Source of the DNA: Richelia sp. SL_2_1
Lineage (GTDB): Bacteria > Cyanobacteriota > Cyanobacteriia > Cyanobacteriales > Nostocaceae
Assembly: GCA_012033205.1 (NCBI GenBank)
Contig: JAAUSO010000068.1
Location: 1 to 33,720, forward strand
Length of the DNA: 33,720 bases
Reading direction: 5' to 3'
Shown here: in pieces, positions 25,630-33,720 of the stretch
Layout of the letters: every line of letters begins with the position of its first letter
Position numbering within the stretch: position 1 is the first letter of the stretch
The notes under the pieces: generated by a model
What the model saw: the letters and a program-made list of their open reading frames with translations, nothing else
What the model was told of the DNA's origin: nothing
Databases searched by the model: none
Program-made: the position numbers and the translations under genes

Positions 25630-25640
25630 CAAAGCTCAAT

Positions 25641-25793
25641 AGTTAGGAGTTAGGAGTTAGGAGTTAGGAGTTATAAATTCAAGTTTAGGAGTCAAGAGGG
25701 AAGAGTTAGAAAATAATAACTTCCGAACTCGCAACTCAAAGCTAAATATTTCTTCAACTCATAACTCATAACTCATAACTCATAACTCTCAAC
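25641..25793. repeat. Heptamer repeats in the psaA-psaB spacer
   Basis: About four copies of AGGAGTT lie at 25641-25674, and about five copies of AACTCAT/ATAACTC lie at 25756-25793. The two units are near reverse complements (AGGAGTT against AACTCAT), so the transcript of this spacer may fold back on itself. The array fills much of the 207 bases between psaA and psaB. AGAGGA (25819-25824) before the psaB ATG remains outside it. Confidence 0.9.
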
Positions 25794-25836
25794 TTAAATT
25801 ATTAATGGCTCTCATGTCAGAGGATTTATAAAACCT

Positions 25837-28065
25837 ATGGCAACAAAATTTCCAAAATTTAGCCAAGACCTCGCACAAGACCCGACTACACGTCGGATTT
25901 GGTATGCGATCGCGATGGGAAATGACTTTGAAAGCCACGATGGGATGACCGAGGAGAATCTTTACCAAAAGATTTTCGCTACTCACTTTGGTCATTTGGC
26001 AATCATTTTCTTATGGGCATCTAGCCTTTTATTCCATGTAGCTTGGCAAGGTAACTTTGAACAGTGGATTAAAGATCCTCTCCATATCAGCCCTATCGCT
26101 CACGCGATTTGGGACCCCCACTTTGGTAAACCAGCGATCGACGCATTTACTCAAGGTGGTGTAGATTATCCGGTAAACATTGCTTACTCAGGTGTTTACC
26201 ATTGGTGGTACACCATTGGGATGCGGACAAACAACGACCTTTATTCTGGTTCGGTGTTTCTCCTATTGTTAGCAGCGGTGTTCCTGTTTGCTGGTTGGTT
26301 GCATTTACAACCCAAGTTCCGCCCCAGTCTTTCTTGGTTCAAGAGTGCAGAACCTCGTTTAAACCACCACTTAGCAGGTTTATTCGGTGTTAGCTCCTTG
26401 GCTTGGACTGGTCACTTGGTACACGTAGCAATTCCCGAATCTCGTGGACAACACGTAGGTTGGGATAACTTTCTCAGCACCCTTCCACACCCAGCAGGTT
26501 TACAACCCTTCTTCACCGGAAATTGGGGTGTTTACGCAGCTAACCCCGATACTGCTAACCATATATTTGGTACATCTCAAGGTTCAGGTACGGCGATTCT
26601 CACCTTCTTAGGTGGATTTCATCCCCAGACAGAATCCTTGTGGTTGACCGATATGGCTCATCACCACTTGGCGATCGCAGTACTCTTTATTGTTGCTGGT
26701 CATATGTACCGGACAAACTTCGGAATTGGTCACAGCATCAAAGAAATGCTCAACGCCAAGAACTTCTTTGGCACCAAAACTGAAGGACAATTTAACTTAC
26801 CCCACCAAGGGTTGTACGACACCATCAATAACTCGCTGCATTTCCAACTTTCCTTGGCATTGGCAGCATTAGGAACAATTACTTCCTTGGTAGCGCAGCA
26901 TATGTACGCACTGCCCCCCTACGCATTTATTGCTAGGGACTACACGACACAGGCAGCGCTGTATACTCACCACCAGTACATTGCAGTATTTTTAATGACT
27001 GGTGCCTTTGCCCACGCCGCGATCTTCTGGGTGCGTGACTACGACCCAGAACAGAATAAAGGCAACGTACTAGACCGTGTGTTGAAGCATAAAGAAGCGA
27101 TTATTTCCCACTTAAGCTGGGTATCCCTTTTCTTAGGTTTCCACACCTTGAGCTTGTACGTACACAACGACGTAGTTGTGGCTTTTGGTACACCTGAAAA
27201 GCAGATTTTGATTGAACCAGTATTTGCTCAATTCATTCAAGCTGCTCACGGTAAAGTCTTGTACGGCATGGACACATTGCTGTCCAACCCTGATAGTATT
27301 GCCTATACAGCTTTCCCCAACTACGGTAACGTTTGGTTGCCTGGATGGTTAGATGCAATAAACAATACTACCAACTCGTTATTCTTAACCATCGGTCCTG
27401 GAGACTTTTTGGTACACCATGCCTTTGCATTGGCAATTCACACCACCGTTTTAATCTTGGTTAAAGGTGCTTTGGATGCCCGTGGTTCCAAATTGATGCC
27501 CGACAAAAAAGACTTTGGTTATGCATTCCCTTGTGACGGTCCCGGACGTGGCGGTACTTGTGATATCTCCGGTTGGGACTCCTTCTACCTAGCATTATTC
27601 TGGGCATTGAATACAGTGGGATGGGTAACATTCTACTGGCACTGGAAACATCTAGGTATATGGCAAGGAAACGTAGCTGCGTTCAATGAAAACTCCACAT
27701 ATCTCATGGGATGGCTCAGAGATTATTTGTGGAACTATTCAGCATCGCTGATTAACGGTTACAACCCCTACGGTATGAATAACCTGTCCGTCTGGGCTTG
27801 GATGTTCCTCTTCGGACACCTTGTTTGGGCAACTGGCTTCATGTTCCTCATCTCCTGGAGGGGTTACTGGCAAGAATTGATTGAAACACTTGTATGGGCT
27901 CACGAGCGCACACCTCTAGCGAACCTAGTTCGTTGGAAAGATAAGCCCGTTGCAATGTCCATCGTTCAAGGTCGTTTGATTGGTTTAGCTCACTTTACCG
28001 TGGGTTACATCCTCACCTATGGCGCATTCCTAATAGCCTCAACGGCGAGTAGGGTAGGCGGATAG
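25837..28065 (+). CDS. psaB: Photosystem I P700 apoprotein A2
   Basis: A complete 742-residue PsaB, partner of PsaA in the photosystem I core. The Fx loop [12 protein letters not shown] has ligands C566 and C575. The typical N-terminus ([20 protein letters not shown]), the eleven-helix pattern, [21 protein letters not shown] and the C-terminal [21 protein letters not shown] are all there. It is most likely co-transcribed with psaA and ends at the strong terminator at 28284-28314. The ATG at 25837 is preceded by AGAGGA with a rather long spacing. Confidence 0.99.
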   Translation: MATKFPKFSQDLAQDPTTRRIWYAIAMGNDFESHDGMTEENLYQKIFATHFGHLAIIFLWASSLLFHVAWQGNFEQWIKDPLHISPIAHAIWDPHFGKPAIDAFTQGGVDYPVNIAYSGVYHWWYTIGMRTNNDLYSGSVFLLLLAAVFLFAGWLHLQPKFRPSLSWFKSAEPRLNHHLAGLFGVSSLAWTGHLVHVAIPESRGQHVGWDNFLSTLPHPAGLQPFFTGNWGVYAANPDTANHIFGTSQGSGTAILTFLGGFHPQTESLWLTDMAHHHLAIAVLFIVAGHMYRTNFGIGHSIKEMLNAKNFFGTKTEGQFNLPHQGLYDTINNSLHFQLSLALAALGTITSLVAQHMYALPPYAFIARDYTTQAALYTHHQYIAVFLMTGAFAHAAIFWVRDYDPEQNKGNVLDRVLKHKEAIISHLSWVSLFLGFHTLSLYVHNDVVVAFGTPEKQILIEPVFAQFIQAAHGKVLYGMDTLLSNPDSIAYTAFPNYGNVWLPGWLDAINNTTNSLFLTIGPGDFLVHHAFALAIHTTVLILVKGALDARGSKLMPDKKDFGYAFPCDGPGRGGTCDISGWDSFYLALFWALNTVGWVTFYWHWKHLGIWQGNVAAFNENSTYLMGWLRDYLWNYSASLINGYNPYGMNNLSVWAWMFLFGHLVWATGFMFLISWRGYWQELIETLVWAHERTPLANLVRWKDKPVAMSIVQGRLIGLAHFTVGYILTYGAFLIASTASRVGG

Positions 28066-28100
28066 GATAAACTTTGACCGGAAACAATGGAATACAAGCC

Positions 28101-28256
28101 CCGTCCTTATAGGACGGATTTGTGATAAAATTAATATGTCGCCATAGGGCATTGGGAGACTTTAAACGGACATGGAGGGAAGATAAGACTAATTTTATTA
28201 GCGCATCCCAACGAAGTGTCAAGAATCACCGCTCATGACCGGACGGTGAGTATGTC
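28101..28256. mobile_element. Probable non-autonomous IS200/IS605-type element (no transposase)
   Basis: CCGTCC and GGACGG (28101-28117) make a subterminal hairpin at the left; TCACCG and CGGTGA (28226-28249), followed by GTATGTCAA, make one at the right. Unlike inverted-repeat transposons, IS200/IS605 elements end in such hairpins, and the right part resembles the 3' end of tnpB elements, where the guide RNA scaffold is encoded. No TnpA or TnpB coding sequence lies between. It lies 35 bp after psaB and before the psaB terminator. The assignment rests on form and recalled end sequences, not on an alignment. Confidence 0.4.
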
Positions 28257-28283
28257 AAACAGTAAGTAACTTGTTAAAAACAT

Positions 28284-28314
28284 AAAATCCCTCACCTGAT
28301 GGTGGGGGATTTTT
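28284..28314 (+). terminator. Rho-independent terminator of the psaAB operon
   Basis: AAAATCCCTCACC pairs with GGTGGGGGATTTT across a TGAT loop: 13 bp with one G-U pair, and a U-tract in the right arm. It is the strongest terminator in the window, 219 bases after the psaB stop because the element at 28101-28256 lies between. Confidence 0.9.
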
Positions 28315-28347
28315 GTGTGGAATTTGGGTGGTAAAATTTTTTTCAAA

Positions 28348-28635
28348 ATGACTAAGAGTTTAATTATTACTTATATGCGAGGTTGTAAAGAAGCAGGAAT
28401 CAAACTGCATCCAGCGCGTTTCCTCCGTGGTTTCCCAGAGTTCTTGATCAAATTTCTTGCAGATGAAAACGATATTGTTTTAGATCCCTTCGCGGGTTGA
28501 AACACCACGGGTTTTGTTGCAGAAAGCTTACAACGTCGCTGGATATCCTTTGAAATTAACGAAAATTATCTTGTGGGAAGTCAGTATAGATTTGAAGATA
28601 GCAAGCTGTTTCAATCCCTAAGTAAATTTAGATAA
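28348..28635 (+). pseudogene. C-terminal relic of a DNA methyltransferase
   Basis: The frame reads AGIKLHPARFLRGFPEFLIK, LADENDIVLDPFAG, a TGA stop at 28498-28500, then NTTGFVAESLQRRWISFEIN and on to a TAA at 28633-28635. DPFAG-(S)-NTTG is the AdoMet-binding motif I of N4/N6-type (beta-class) DNA methyltransferases of restriction-modification systems, where a serine usually stands at the stop. Only the last ~90 residues remain; the target-recognition part and the catalytic (S/D)PPY motif are missing, and no restriction gene is near. It is a dead fragment, probably left from an acquired R-M system, next to a likely mobile element. Confidence 0.85.
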
Positions 28636-28919
28636 GTATTACTTCGCAGTTACAATGAATGCGCTCTCTTACAAAGTAGGCGCTTTTTTATGAGTATATG
28701 TTGAAGCAAAACTCTCAAAGCAAGGTGTAATTGTAAAAACTTCATCAAGTCTCCGAATATACCGATAATTCTTTGTAGAGAATTTAATGAATGCTACTAA
28801 AAGTAGCTTTACAAGACTATAAAATGTATTTAAATATAATAAAATAATCATTTGACATCAGCGAATTCCACAAGAATACAGCAGTCATTTGATTAAGTAT
28901 GGAGTAAAGTACAAACTAG

Positions 28920-29903
28920 ATGAGAGACTTGTATCTACTGGCAACAAGCTTGTTAATCGGATTGACAATACCAACATCGATTTTACCAAAGTTAGCAACA
29001 GTCAAACCACAACATTATCAGCTTTTATTAAACCTAGAAAAGCAAGCAACAAAAGTAGAGAATACAATCTCCGACTCAGAAATGTCTTTATCGGACTTTA
29101 TATCTCAAAGAGTTTCACCACCAACAGAATCCTCTTTTAATTCTCCTCAAGTTGTAGAAAAAAGATTAATCTCTGGAACTCAACTTTATCATCAAAGGTT
29201 AGCTGCTCTCAAAGCAGGTTATATTTATACAAGATTACCTAGTGAACAGTTGCAATCGCTGTTAATTTCTAGAAGAAAATCCAAGTTAACATATCAAGAT
29301 TGGAAAAGTTTATTGGCTTTAGAAGCGGTGGCAATCGCTAAAGGACAAGGTAACAATCGCTTGAGTATTATCTTGGGCGATTCTTTGAGTCTTTGGTTTC
29401 CCATAAATCAACTTTCAAGTAAAAAGTTGTGGTTAAATCAAGGTATATCGGGTGATACTTCCACGGGAGTATTAAGAAGAATATCTGCATTTTCTTCTAC
29501 AAAGCCAGAAATAATTTATATCATGGCTGGTATCAACGATTTAAGAAAAGGTACTTCAGATACTGTGATTTTAAATAATCATCGTCAAATGATTCGCAGT
29601 TTAAAGCGTACTCATCCCAATAGTTATATTATTATTCAATCAATATTACCAACTCGTTTACCAACAATTCCTAATACTCGTATTCGCACTATCAATACAC
29701 AATTAGCAAACATTGCTAAACAAGAAGGTGTGAATTATATAAATCTTCATAAATGGTTTGCTGATTTTCAAGGAGATTTACGAGAAGATTTAACTACCGA
29801 TGGTTTACATTTAAGTTTAGAAGGTTATGAAGTTTGGCTAGCTGCAATACAGCAAATAGAAGAAAAGTTGGCTATTTCTAAATCTACAACTACTCTACAA
29901 TAG
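28920..29903 (+). CDS. SGNH/GDSL-family hydrolase, exported
   Basis: A 327-residue protein with an N-terminal signal peptide or anchor (about residues 1-24). A spacer of ~120 residues rich in Gln, Ser and Lys is followed by an SGNH hydrolase domain: block I LGDSLS with nucleophile S155, block II G178 in GISGDTS, block III AGINDL with N206, and block V DGLH with D294 and H297. All four catalytic positions are present, so it should be an active esterase or acyl hydrolase acting outside the cytoplasm, perhaps on lipids or acetylated polysaccharide. The substrate is unknown. The 284-bp stretch before it (28636-28919) holds only a weak GCGC...GCGC hairpin with a T-run near 28659-28690. Confidence 0.88.
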   Translation: MRDLYLLATSLLIGLTIPTSILPKLATVKPQHYQLLLNLEKQATKVENTISDSEMSLSDFISQRVSPPTESSFNSPQVVEKRLISGTQLYHQRLAALKAGYIYTRLPSEQLQSLLISRRKSKLTYQDWKSLLALEAVAIAKGQGNNRLSIILGDSLSLWFPINQLSSKKLWLNQGISGDTSTGVLRRISAFSSTKPEIIYIMAGINDLRKGTSDTVILNNHRQMIRSLKRTHPNSYIIIQSILPTRLPTIPNTRIRTINTQLANIAKQEGVNYINLHKWFADFQGDLREDLTTDGLHLSLEGYEVWLAAIQQIEEKLAISKSTTTLQ

Positions 29904-29926
29904 CTGTGAACAGGGAATAATATATA

Positions 29927-29990
29927 AGAAGTCGGGTTTTTTCATCTAAGCTGCAATAAAACAAATAATTGTTGTCAAAACCCAACTTCT
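29927..29990. repeat. AGAAGTCGGG stem-loop repeat, copy 6
   Basis: AGAAGTCGGGTTTTT on the left; the right arm reads AAAACCCAACTTCT with one G-to-A change. Loop about 35 bases, beginning CATCTAAGCTGCAATAAA. Confidence 0.85.
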
Positions 29991-30007
29991 CACCTCACAA
30001 ATGATTT

Positions 30008-30041
30008 AGAAGTCGGGTTTTTTATCTAAGCTGCAATAAAA
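30008..30041. repeat. Truncated AGAAGTCGGG repeat, copy 7
   Basis: Only the left arm and the first part of the loop are present. The loop (ATCTAAGCTGCAATAAAAC) is the same as in copy 6 just upstream, so this is a partial tandem duplicate of that copy. Confidence 0.8.
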
Positions 30042-30087
30042 CCAGATATAGCGGTAGCCAAAATTGTTAGGACATTTGCCTATTCTC

Positions 30088-31800
30088 TTAATTACTATTT
30101 TGTGAATTATTTTCAACCTGTTGAGTCGGTACTATTACGGATGGAACTAGAGGATTAGAGCTTGATTGTTTTGCTGGTACTGCCGGTACTATTACAGGTT
30201 GAATAGGTTGTTTCTCCGGTTTTAATTTGACGCTATTTTTAGGAGATGAACCACTATTACGAGAATCTCTTACTTCTCTAAGTCTTTCTACTAAAGACTG
30301 TGAAGGAACTGCTTTCTGAGATGAGCTCGAAGCTGCTTTGGGTGGAGTCGTAGTATTTATTACTGATGTACCTGAAGAATTACTGTTATTTCTCGAACTG
30401 GGTTTGGACGATCGCGATGTGGCTTGATTAGAATCGGCTGATTTCGTGGTATTCTGCGAAGAGGAAGATGATTGAGAGTTATTCTTTGAAGTTGAAGCAG
30501 TATTTCTACGTCTACTTCGTCTGGGAATATAAGTTGTCGATTCGTTTGTAGTTTTAGTTCTCCTCACTCTTGTTTGAGGAGTGTTATTGCTGTTTGAAGA
30601 GGTTTCCCCTTGTTTTGCGGCTTCAGTTTCTTGAGGTGAAGGTGAAACTGTAGGTGATGATTTTATACTAGGTATTTCCGCTGCTGCTTCTACCGATTGT
30701 TCGAGGATTGGTGCAACTTGTTGTCTTTCTGTTGTCGAAGCAATCTTAGTTAAACCAAAACCTAATGTCACGCCAAAAATTGCTACACCCGTACCAATCA
30801 AAACTCTAGGTGGAGGTAGTTTTTTAAACCAAGGTTTTTGAATATCGGTAGTTACTTCTGCTGAATTTGATCTCGGTGCTAAATTTGGATCGATGGCAGC
30901 GACTGGGCTACTTAAAACAGGTTCGTAATTCTGAGTTGATAAATCAATGGTTGGTACAGCGTGAGTCGGTACTGCTTGAATAATCGTTCTTCCTTTCTCT
31001 GGTAGCAAGTCTAACCATGATTCTACTGTTTGCGGACGAAAACGCGCTTCTACAGCCATACCCCGCATTATCGCTTGATTTACCGCAGCACTCAAATGGG
31101 GCTGCAACTCGCGAGGAGCAGGCATTTTTTCCCTATCCCGCAATAATACCGGCATCGGCACTTGTGCTGTCAGTAATGCATATAGAGTAGATGCCAACCC
31201 GTATACATCGGTTGCTGGCGATCGCGGTGCGCTTGTAAGATATTGTTCGATTGGGGAATAGCCTTCGGATACCATTCCGGTATGAGTTTGTCTGACCCCG
31301 GTGTTAAATTCCCTTGCAATACCAAAATCAATTAAAATAACTTCGTTAGTATTTTGCCGCAAAATAATATTATCTGGCTTAATATCTCTATGCAATAAAC
31401 CTTTTTGATGCACTACCCCCAAAGCGGCACCAATTTGACGGATATAATGAATCGCAATTTCTTCTTTTAAAGGTATTCCCGGCATCACAAATGCTTCACT
31501 CAAGGTATCACCAGGAATATACTCCATTACCATATAAGGTAAATTCGCTTCCACGAAGAAGTCGCTCACCCGCACAATGTTGGGATGAACACAACTCGCT
31601 AATCTTCTGGCTTCATCCTGAAATTGAGATTCAAATTTCGCAAAATCTGGATGCTTTTGAAGTTTATGGTTAAGGGTTTTAATCACCACTTCTTGATGCA
31701 AGAAATGATGAGTTGCTTTGTAAGTGACACCAAAACCACCCCTTCCAATTTCCTGGTTGATAGTATATTTACCACCCTGTAAGGTTTTACCAGTTAGCAT
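30088..31800 (-). CDS. Ser/Thr protein kinase with membrane anchor
   Basis: About 570 residues from the ATG at 31800, which gives [20 protein letters not shown], the standard start of this cyanobacterial kinase group; a TTG at 31842 is in frame but unlikely. The kinase domain (about 12-270) is complete: glycine loop GRGGFG, lysine K41 (VVIKTL), HRDIKPDN (137-144), DFG (158-160) and an activation loop with [11 protein letters not shown] single membrane helix follows at about residues 332-352 ([20 protein letters not shown]). The C-terminal ~215 residues are low complexity, rich in Ser, Asn, Gln and Pro, and probably disordered outside the membrane. It is a Hanks-type signalling kinase; the stimulus and targets are unknown. 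Confidence 0.93.
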   Translation of the reverse strand: MLTGKTLQGGKYTINQEIGRGGFGVTYKATHHFLHQEVVIKTLNHKLQKHPDFAKFESQFQDEARRLASCVHPNIVRVSDFFVEANLPYMVMEYIPGDTLSEAFVMPGIPLKEEIAIHYIRQIGAALGVVHQKGLLHRDIKPDNIILRQNTNEVILIDFGIAREFNTGVRQTHTGMVSEGYSPIEQYLTSAPRSPATDVYGLASTLYALLTAQVPMPVLLRDREKMPAPRELQPHLSAAVNQAIMRGMAVEARFRPQTVESWLDLLPEKGRTIIQAVPTHAVPTIDLSTQNYEPVLSSPVAAIDPNLAPRSNSAEVTTDIQKPWFKKLPPPRVLIGTGVAIFGVTLGFGLTKIASTTERQQVAPILEQSVEAAAEIPSIKSSPTVSPSPQETEAAKQGETSSNSNNTPQTRVRRTKTTNESTTYIPRRSRRRNTASTSKNNSQSSSSSQNTTKSADSNQATSRSSKPSSRNNSNSSGTSVINTTTPPKAASSSSQKAVPSQSLVERLREVRDSRNSGSSPKNSVKLKPEKQPIQPVIVPAVPAKQSSSNPLVPSVIVPTQQVENNSQNSN

Positions 31801-31842
31801 AGTGATTTTATTTTGGGATTTAACAATTGGCGAAAGCGACAA

Positions 31843-32164
31843 TCTAATTTATAATTCTAAACTAAGACTAACTTTTTACCTGGATGCTTAGAAAACTAAA
31901 GTTATCAAATAGTAACAAATAATACGTTAATATTGTTTATTTTAATTTATTGCTTTTCCAGCATTACATATTAATCTTTAATATGTGATTTTGAGTAAGT
32001 ATAAATCATGAACAGTGAAAAATCATTAATTCAATTAAATATTTTTTCTATTTCAATTACTAATTAATTTTATCAAAAAAAGATTATAGATTATTATGAG
32101 TTTAAATCAGAGAATAACTATACCATGCTTGAGTTGTTCTGTCTAATTTTTTTGGGCGACAATT
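31843..32164. other. AT-rich intergenic region, nothing recognised
   Basis: About 320 bases upstream of the kinase gene, strongly AT-rich. No ORF, RNA gene or repeat could be supported. The kinase promoter presumably lies here. Confidence 0.6.
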
Positions 32165-32226
32165 AGAAGTCGGGTTTTTAAGATAACTCTGTTGTATTGA
32201 TGATATTTGAGAAAAACCCAACTTCT
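32165..32226. repeat. AGAAGTCGGG stem-loop repeat, copy 8
   Basis: AGAAGTCGGGTTTTT left arm and AAAAACCCAACTTCT right arm (one G-to-A change). The loop is nearly identical to that of copy 9, 26 bases away, so the two arose by a recent duplication. Confidence 0.88.
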
Positions 32227-32251
32227 TGCCCCACCTACAACACCGACAATC

Positions 32252-32314
32252 AGAAGTCGGGTTTTTAAGATAACTCTGTTGTATTGATGATATTTGAGAA
32301 AAAACCCGACTTCT
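32252..32314. repeat. AGAAGTCGGG stem-loop repeat, copy 9
   Basis: Same arms and loop as copy 8, with the perfect right arm AAAACCCGACTTCT. It lies 35 bases after the stop of the minus-strand Omp85 gene and could be its terminator. A short TTTAACC/TTTGACC heptamer run (32322-32346) follows. Confidence 0.88.
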
Positions 32315-32349
32315 CAGTTTGACCTTTAACCTTTAAGCTTTGACCTATG

Positions 32350-33720
32350 CTAAAATCTATGACCGATACCAAAATGAACTTTGCTTTCCCCTTGGTCATT
32401 AAGACCGTAGTCAGCACGAATCAATCCTAAAGGTGAATTTAACCGTAAACCAGCACCGTAACCAAAACCTTCACCTGGTTTACCTCTGACTCCCGCAGGA
32501 TTACCGATTACTGTATCCCCAGAACCTAAATCTGTGGCAAAATCGGCGAATAAGACTCCTCCTAAAGAATCTAAAATGGGGATGGGAAAGCGATATTCTG
32601 CGGAGGCTAATACGTAAGAACGACCACTACCAACATCACCAGCATCATAACCGCGAACGGAATTAGAACCACCTAAATTAAAGGTTTCATAAGGAGGTAA
32701 ATCTCCTATTATTGTACCTGCTTGGACGTTAAAGGCAAATACTTGACTTTGAGAAGATTCAAATAATTTTACTGGTACATATTGGGTATAATCAGCCCGT
32801 AAACGGTTCATTGAGATTTCCCCTTGTCCGAAGGGAAGCGATTGTTCCGTACTCAACTTGAGAACAGAACCTTGAGTAGGATTAAAAGCATTATCGCGCA
32901 TATCTTTAGTCGCGTTTAGAGATACAGTTGCTAAATCATCAATACCACTACCGCTTTTTGTCAAAGGATTATTTTGAGCGTCATTTGCGGTAATTTTGCC
33001 TTCTCTATCGCTGATGCTAACGCGAGTGTAGTTAAACCCTAAACTAGTATTCCATCCATCAATTGGACGTTGAAAACTGACACTACCACCAATTTTTCCT
33101 TCTCGGACTTTATCACCGTTAGCTAATTTGATATCGCTGTCAAAAGTATCAGAAATTTGACGTTTACGAAAAGCATTTATACTGTAACCTAGACGGTCAG
33201 GGTCATTTTCTCGATAAGGACTGGTAAATCTACCATCAAAGTTGATATCCCGTCGAGAAAGCTGGAGATTAACATTTAAATTTTCGTTGATACCGCCAAT
33301 ATTGCGATCGCTATAATTTAATGTACCAATAATTCCTTGGTCAGCACTATAATTACCACCGACATTTACAGAACGCGCTCCAGTTTCTTTAATATAGTAA
33401 ACCACATCAAGGTTATTTGCATCACCTTCGAGTTCCAAATTAACTCTTTCAAATAACCCTGTAGCATACAACCGCTGTATATCTTGTCTAATCTTGCTTT
33501 CTTGAAATACTTGTCCGGGTTGAAGTTGTATTTGCTTGTTTAAAAATTCCCCTTGAGTACGTCCCTGTATTGGTTTACCTTTTTATCAACCGTTTGATTA
33601 TCATCATTAATAAAGCGGAATTGAATATTTTGAATTGTACCTTCGGCTACATTTACATCCAATACCCCTTGACGATTAGGTTTGATGGCAATTACCCTTG
33701 CCAAACTATAACTATTTTCG
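32350..33720 (-). CDS. Omp85/BamA-type outer membrane protein, partial and frameshifted
   Basis: The C-terminal part of an Omp85 protein, which inserts beta-barrel proteins into the outer membrane; the gene runs off the right edge. From the edge inward come a POTRA domain end (ENSYSLARVIAIKPNRQGVLD, VAEGTIQNIQFRFINDD), another POTRA (GKPIQGRTQGEFLNKQ, LYATGLFERVNLELE), then the barrel with NLGGSNSVRGYDAGDVGSGR, the conserved VRGY/F loop, and a terminal phenylalanine (GIGHRF). The frame breaks at the T5 run 33580-33584: the upstream part reads NQTVDKK then leaves the family; one more A gives VDKKGKPIQG. Without it, stops precede the downstream frame. A TTG at 33471 gives the longest formal start inside the frame, but it is not the true start. 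Confidence 0.88.

Noticed and set aside
28013-28222. 69-residue minus-strand ORF at the psaB end, considered as a transposase piece
   Set aside because: It has no TnpA or TnpB motif; the only element-like signals are the hairpins in the DNA.
28659-28690. GCGC...GCGC hairpin with T-run as a terminator
   Set aside because: The stem is short and bulged, and no intact gene ends just before it; at most the terminator of the methyltransferase relic.

Overview
The window is chromosomal DNA of a filamentous cyanobacterium, most probably a heterocyst-forming one (Nostocales, Calothrix/Rivularia/Nostoc-like). The evidence is a complete psaA-psaB pair for photosystem I, at least nine copies of the HIP1 octamer GCGATCGC, many 7-bp short tandem repeats (STRR) between genes, lumenal-type pentapeptide proteins, and AT-rich codon use. 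The genus is inferred from repeat style, not proven.

Layout. 1-357: heptamer repeats. 358-4025: DUF4350 - MoxR ATPase - DUF58, a one-directional cluster linked to envelope or complex assembly. 4160-5978: NUDIX hydrolase, then a protein joining a long pentapeptide-repeat domain to a complete RidA domain, with a hairpin covering its ribosome binding site. 6361-6846: MEKHLA (PAS-like) protein, convergent with 6843-8866, a membrane protein with two TrkA-N/RCK domains whose tail is frameshifted. 9463-11917 (minus): exported TPR protein and QueA. 12168-13622: a conserved unknown, a frameshifted yraN, and a lumenal pentapeptide protein. 13854-15815 (minus): DNA primase. 16031-18986: a two-domain cell-wall hydrolase lacking the expected amidase glutamate, a tiny ribbon-helix-helix ORF, and a membrane-anchored PhnD-like binding protein with no transporter partners. 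19358-22640: a membrane-anchored unknown, a Coq4-like protein and a large lipoprotein. 23371-28065: psaA and psaB, with heptamer repeats between them. 28101-28635: a probable non-autonomous IS200/IS605-type element, the psaB terminator and a DNA methyltransferase relic. 28920-31800: SGNH hydrolase and Ser/Thr kinase. 32350-33720: an Omp85/BamA-type outer-membrane protein running off the right edge and frameshifted.

Three genes (the RCK protein, yraN and the Omp85 protein) are each broken by what looks like one missing A in a poly-A run. That is either a systematic base-calling error, local decay or ribosomal slippage. The yraN site is an in-frame A AAA AAC, a textbook -1 slippery heptamer. 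A second theme is a family of about ten stem-loops with arms AGAAGTCGGG...CCCGACTTCT spread through the gaps.

Most genes are ordinary cyanobacterial housekeeping or conserved genes. I found no CRISPR array, tRNA, rRNA or complete transposon, and no clear undescribed multi-gene system. The best leads are the pentapeptide-RidA fusion with its SD-masking hairpin, the yraN slippery site, the amidase E-to-Q change, the repeats inside the psaAB operon and the stem-loop family.
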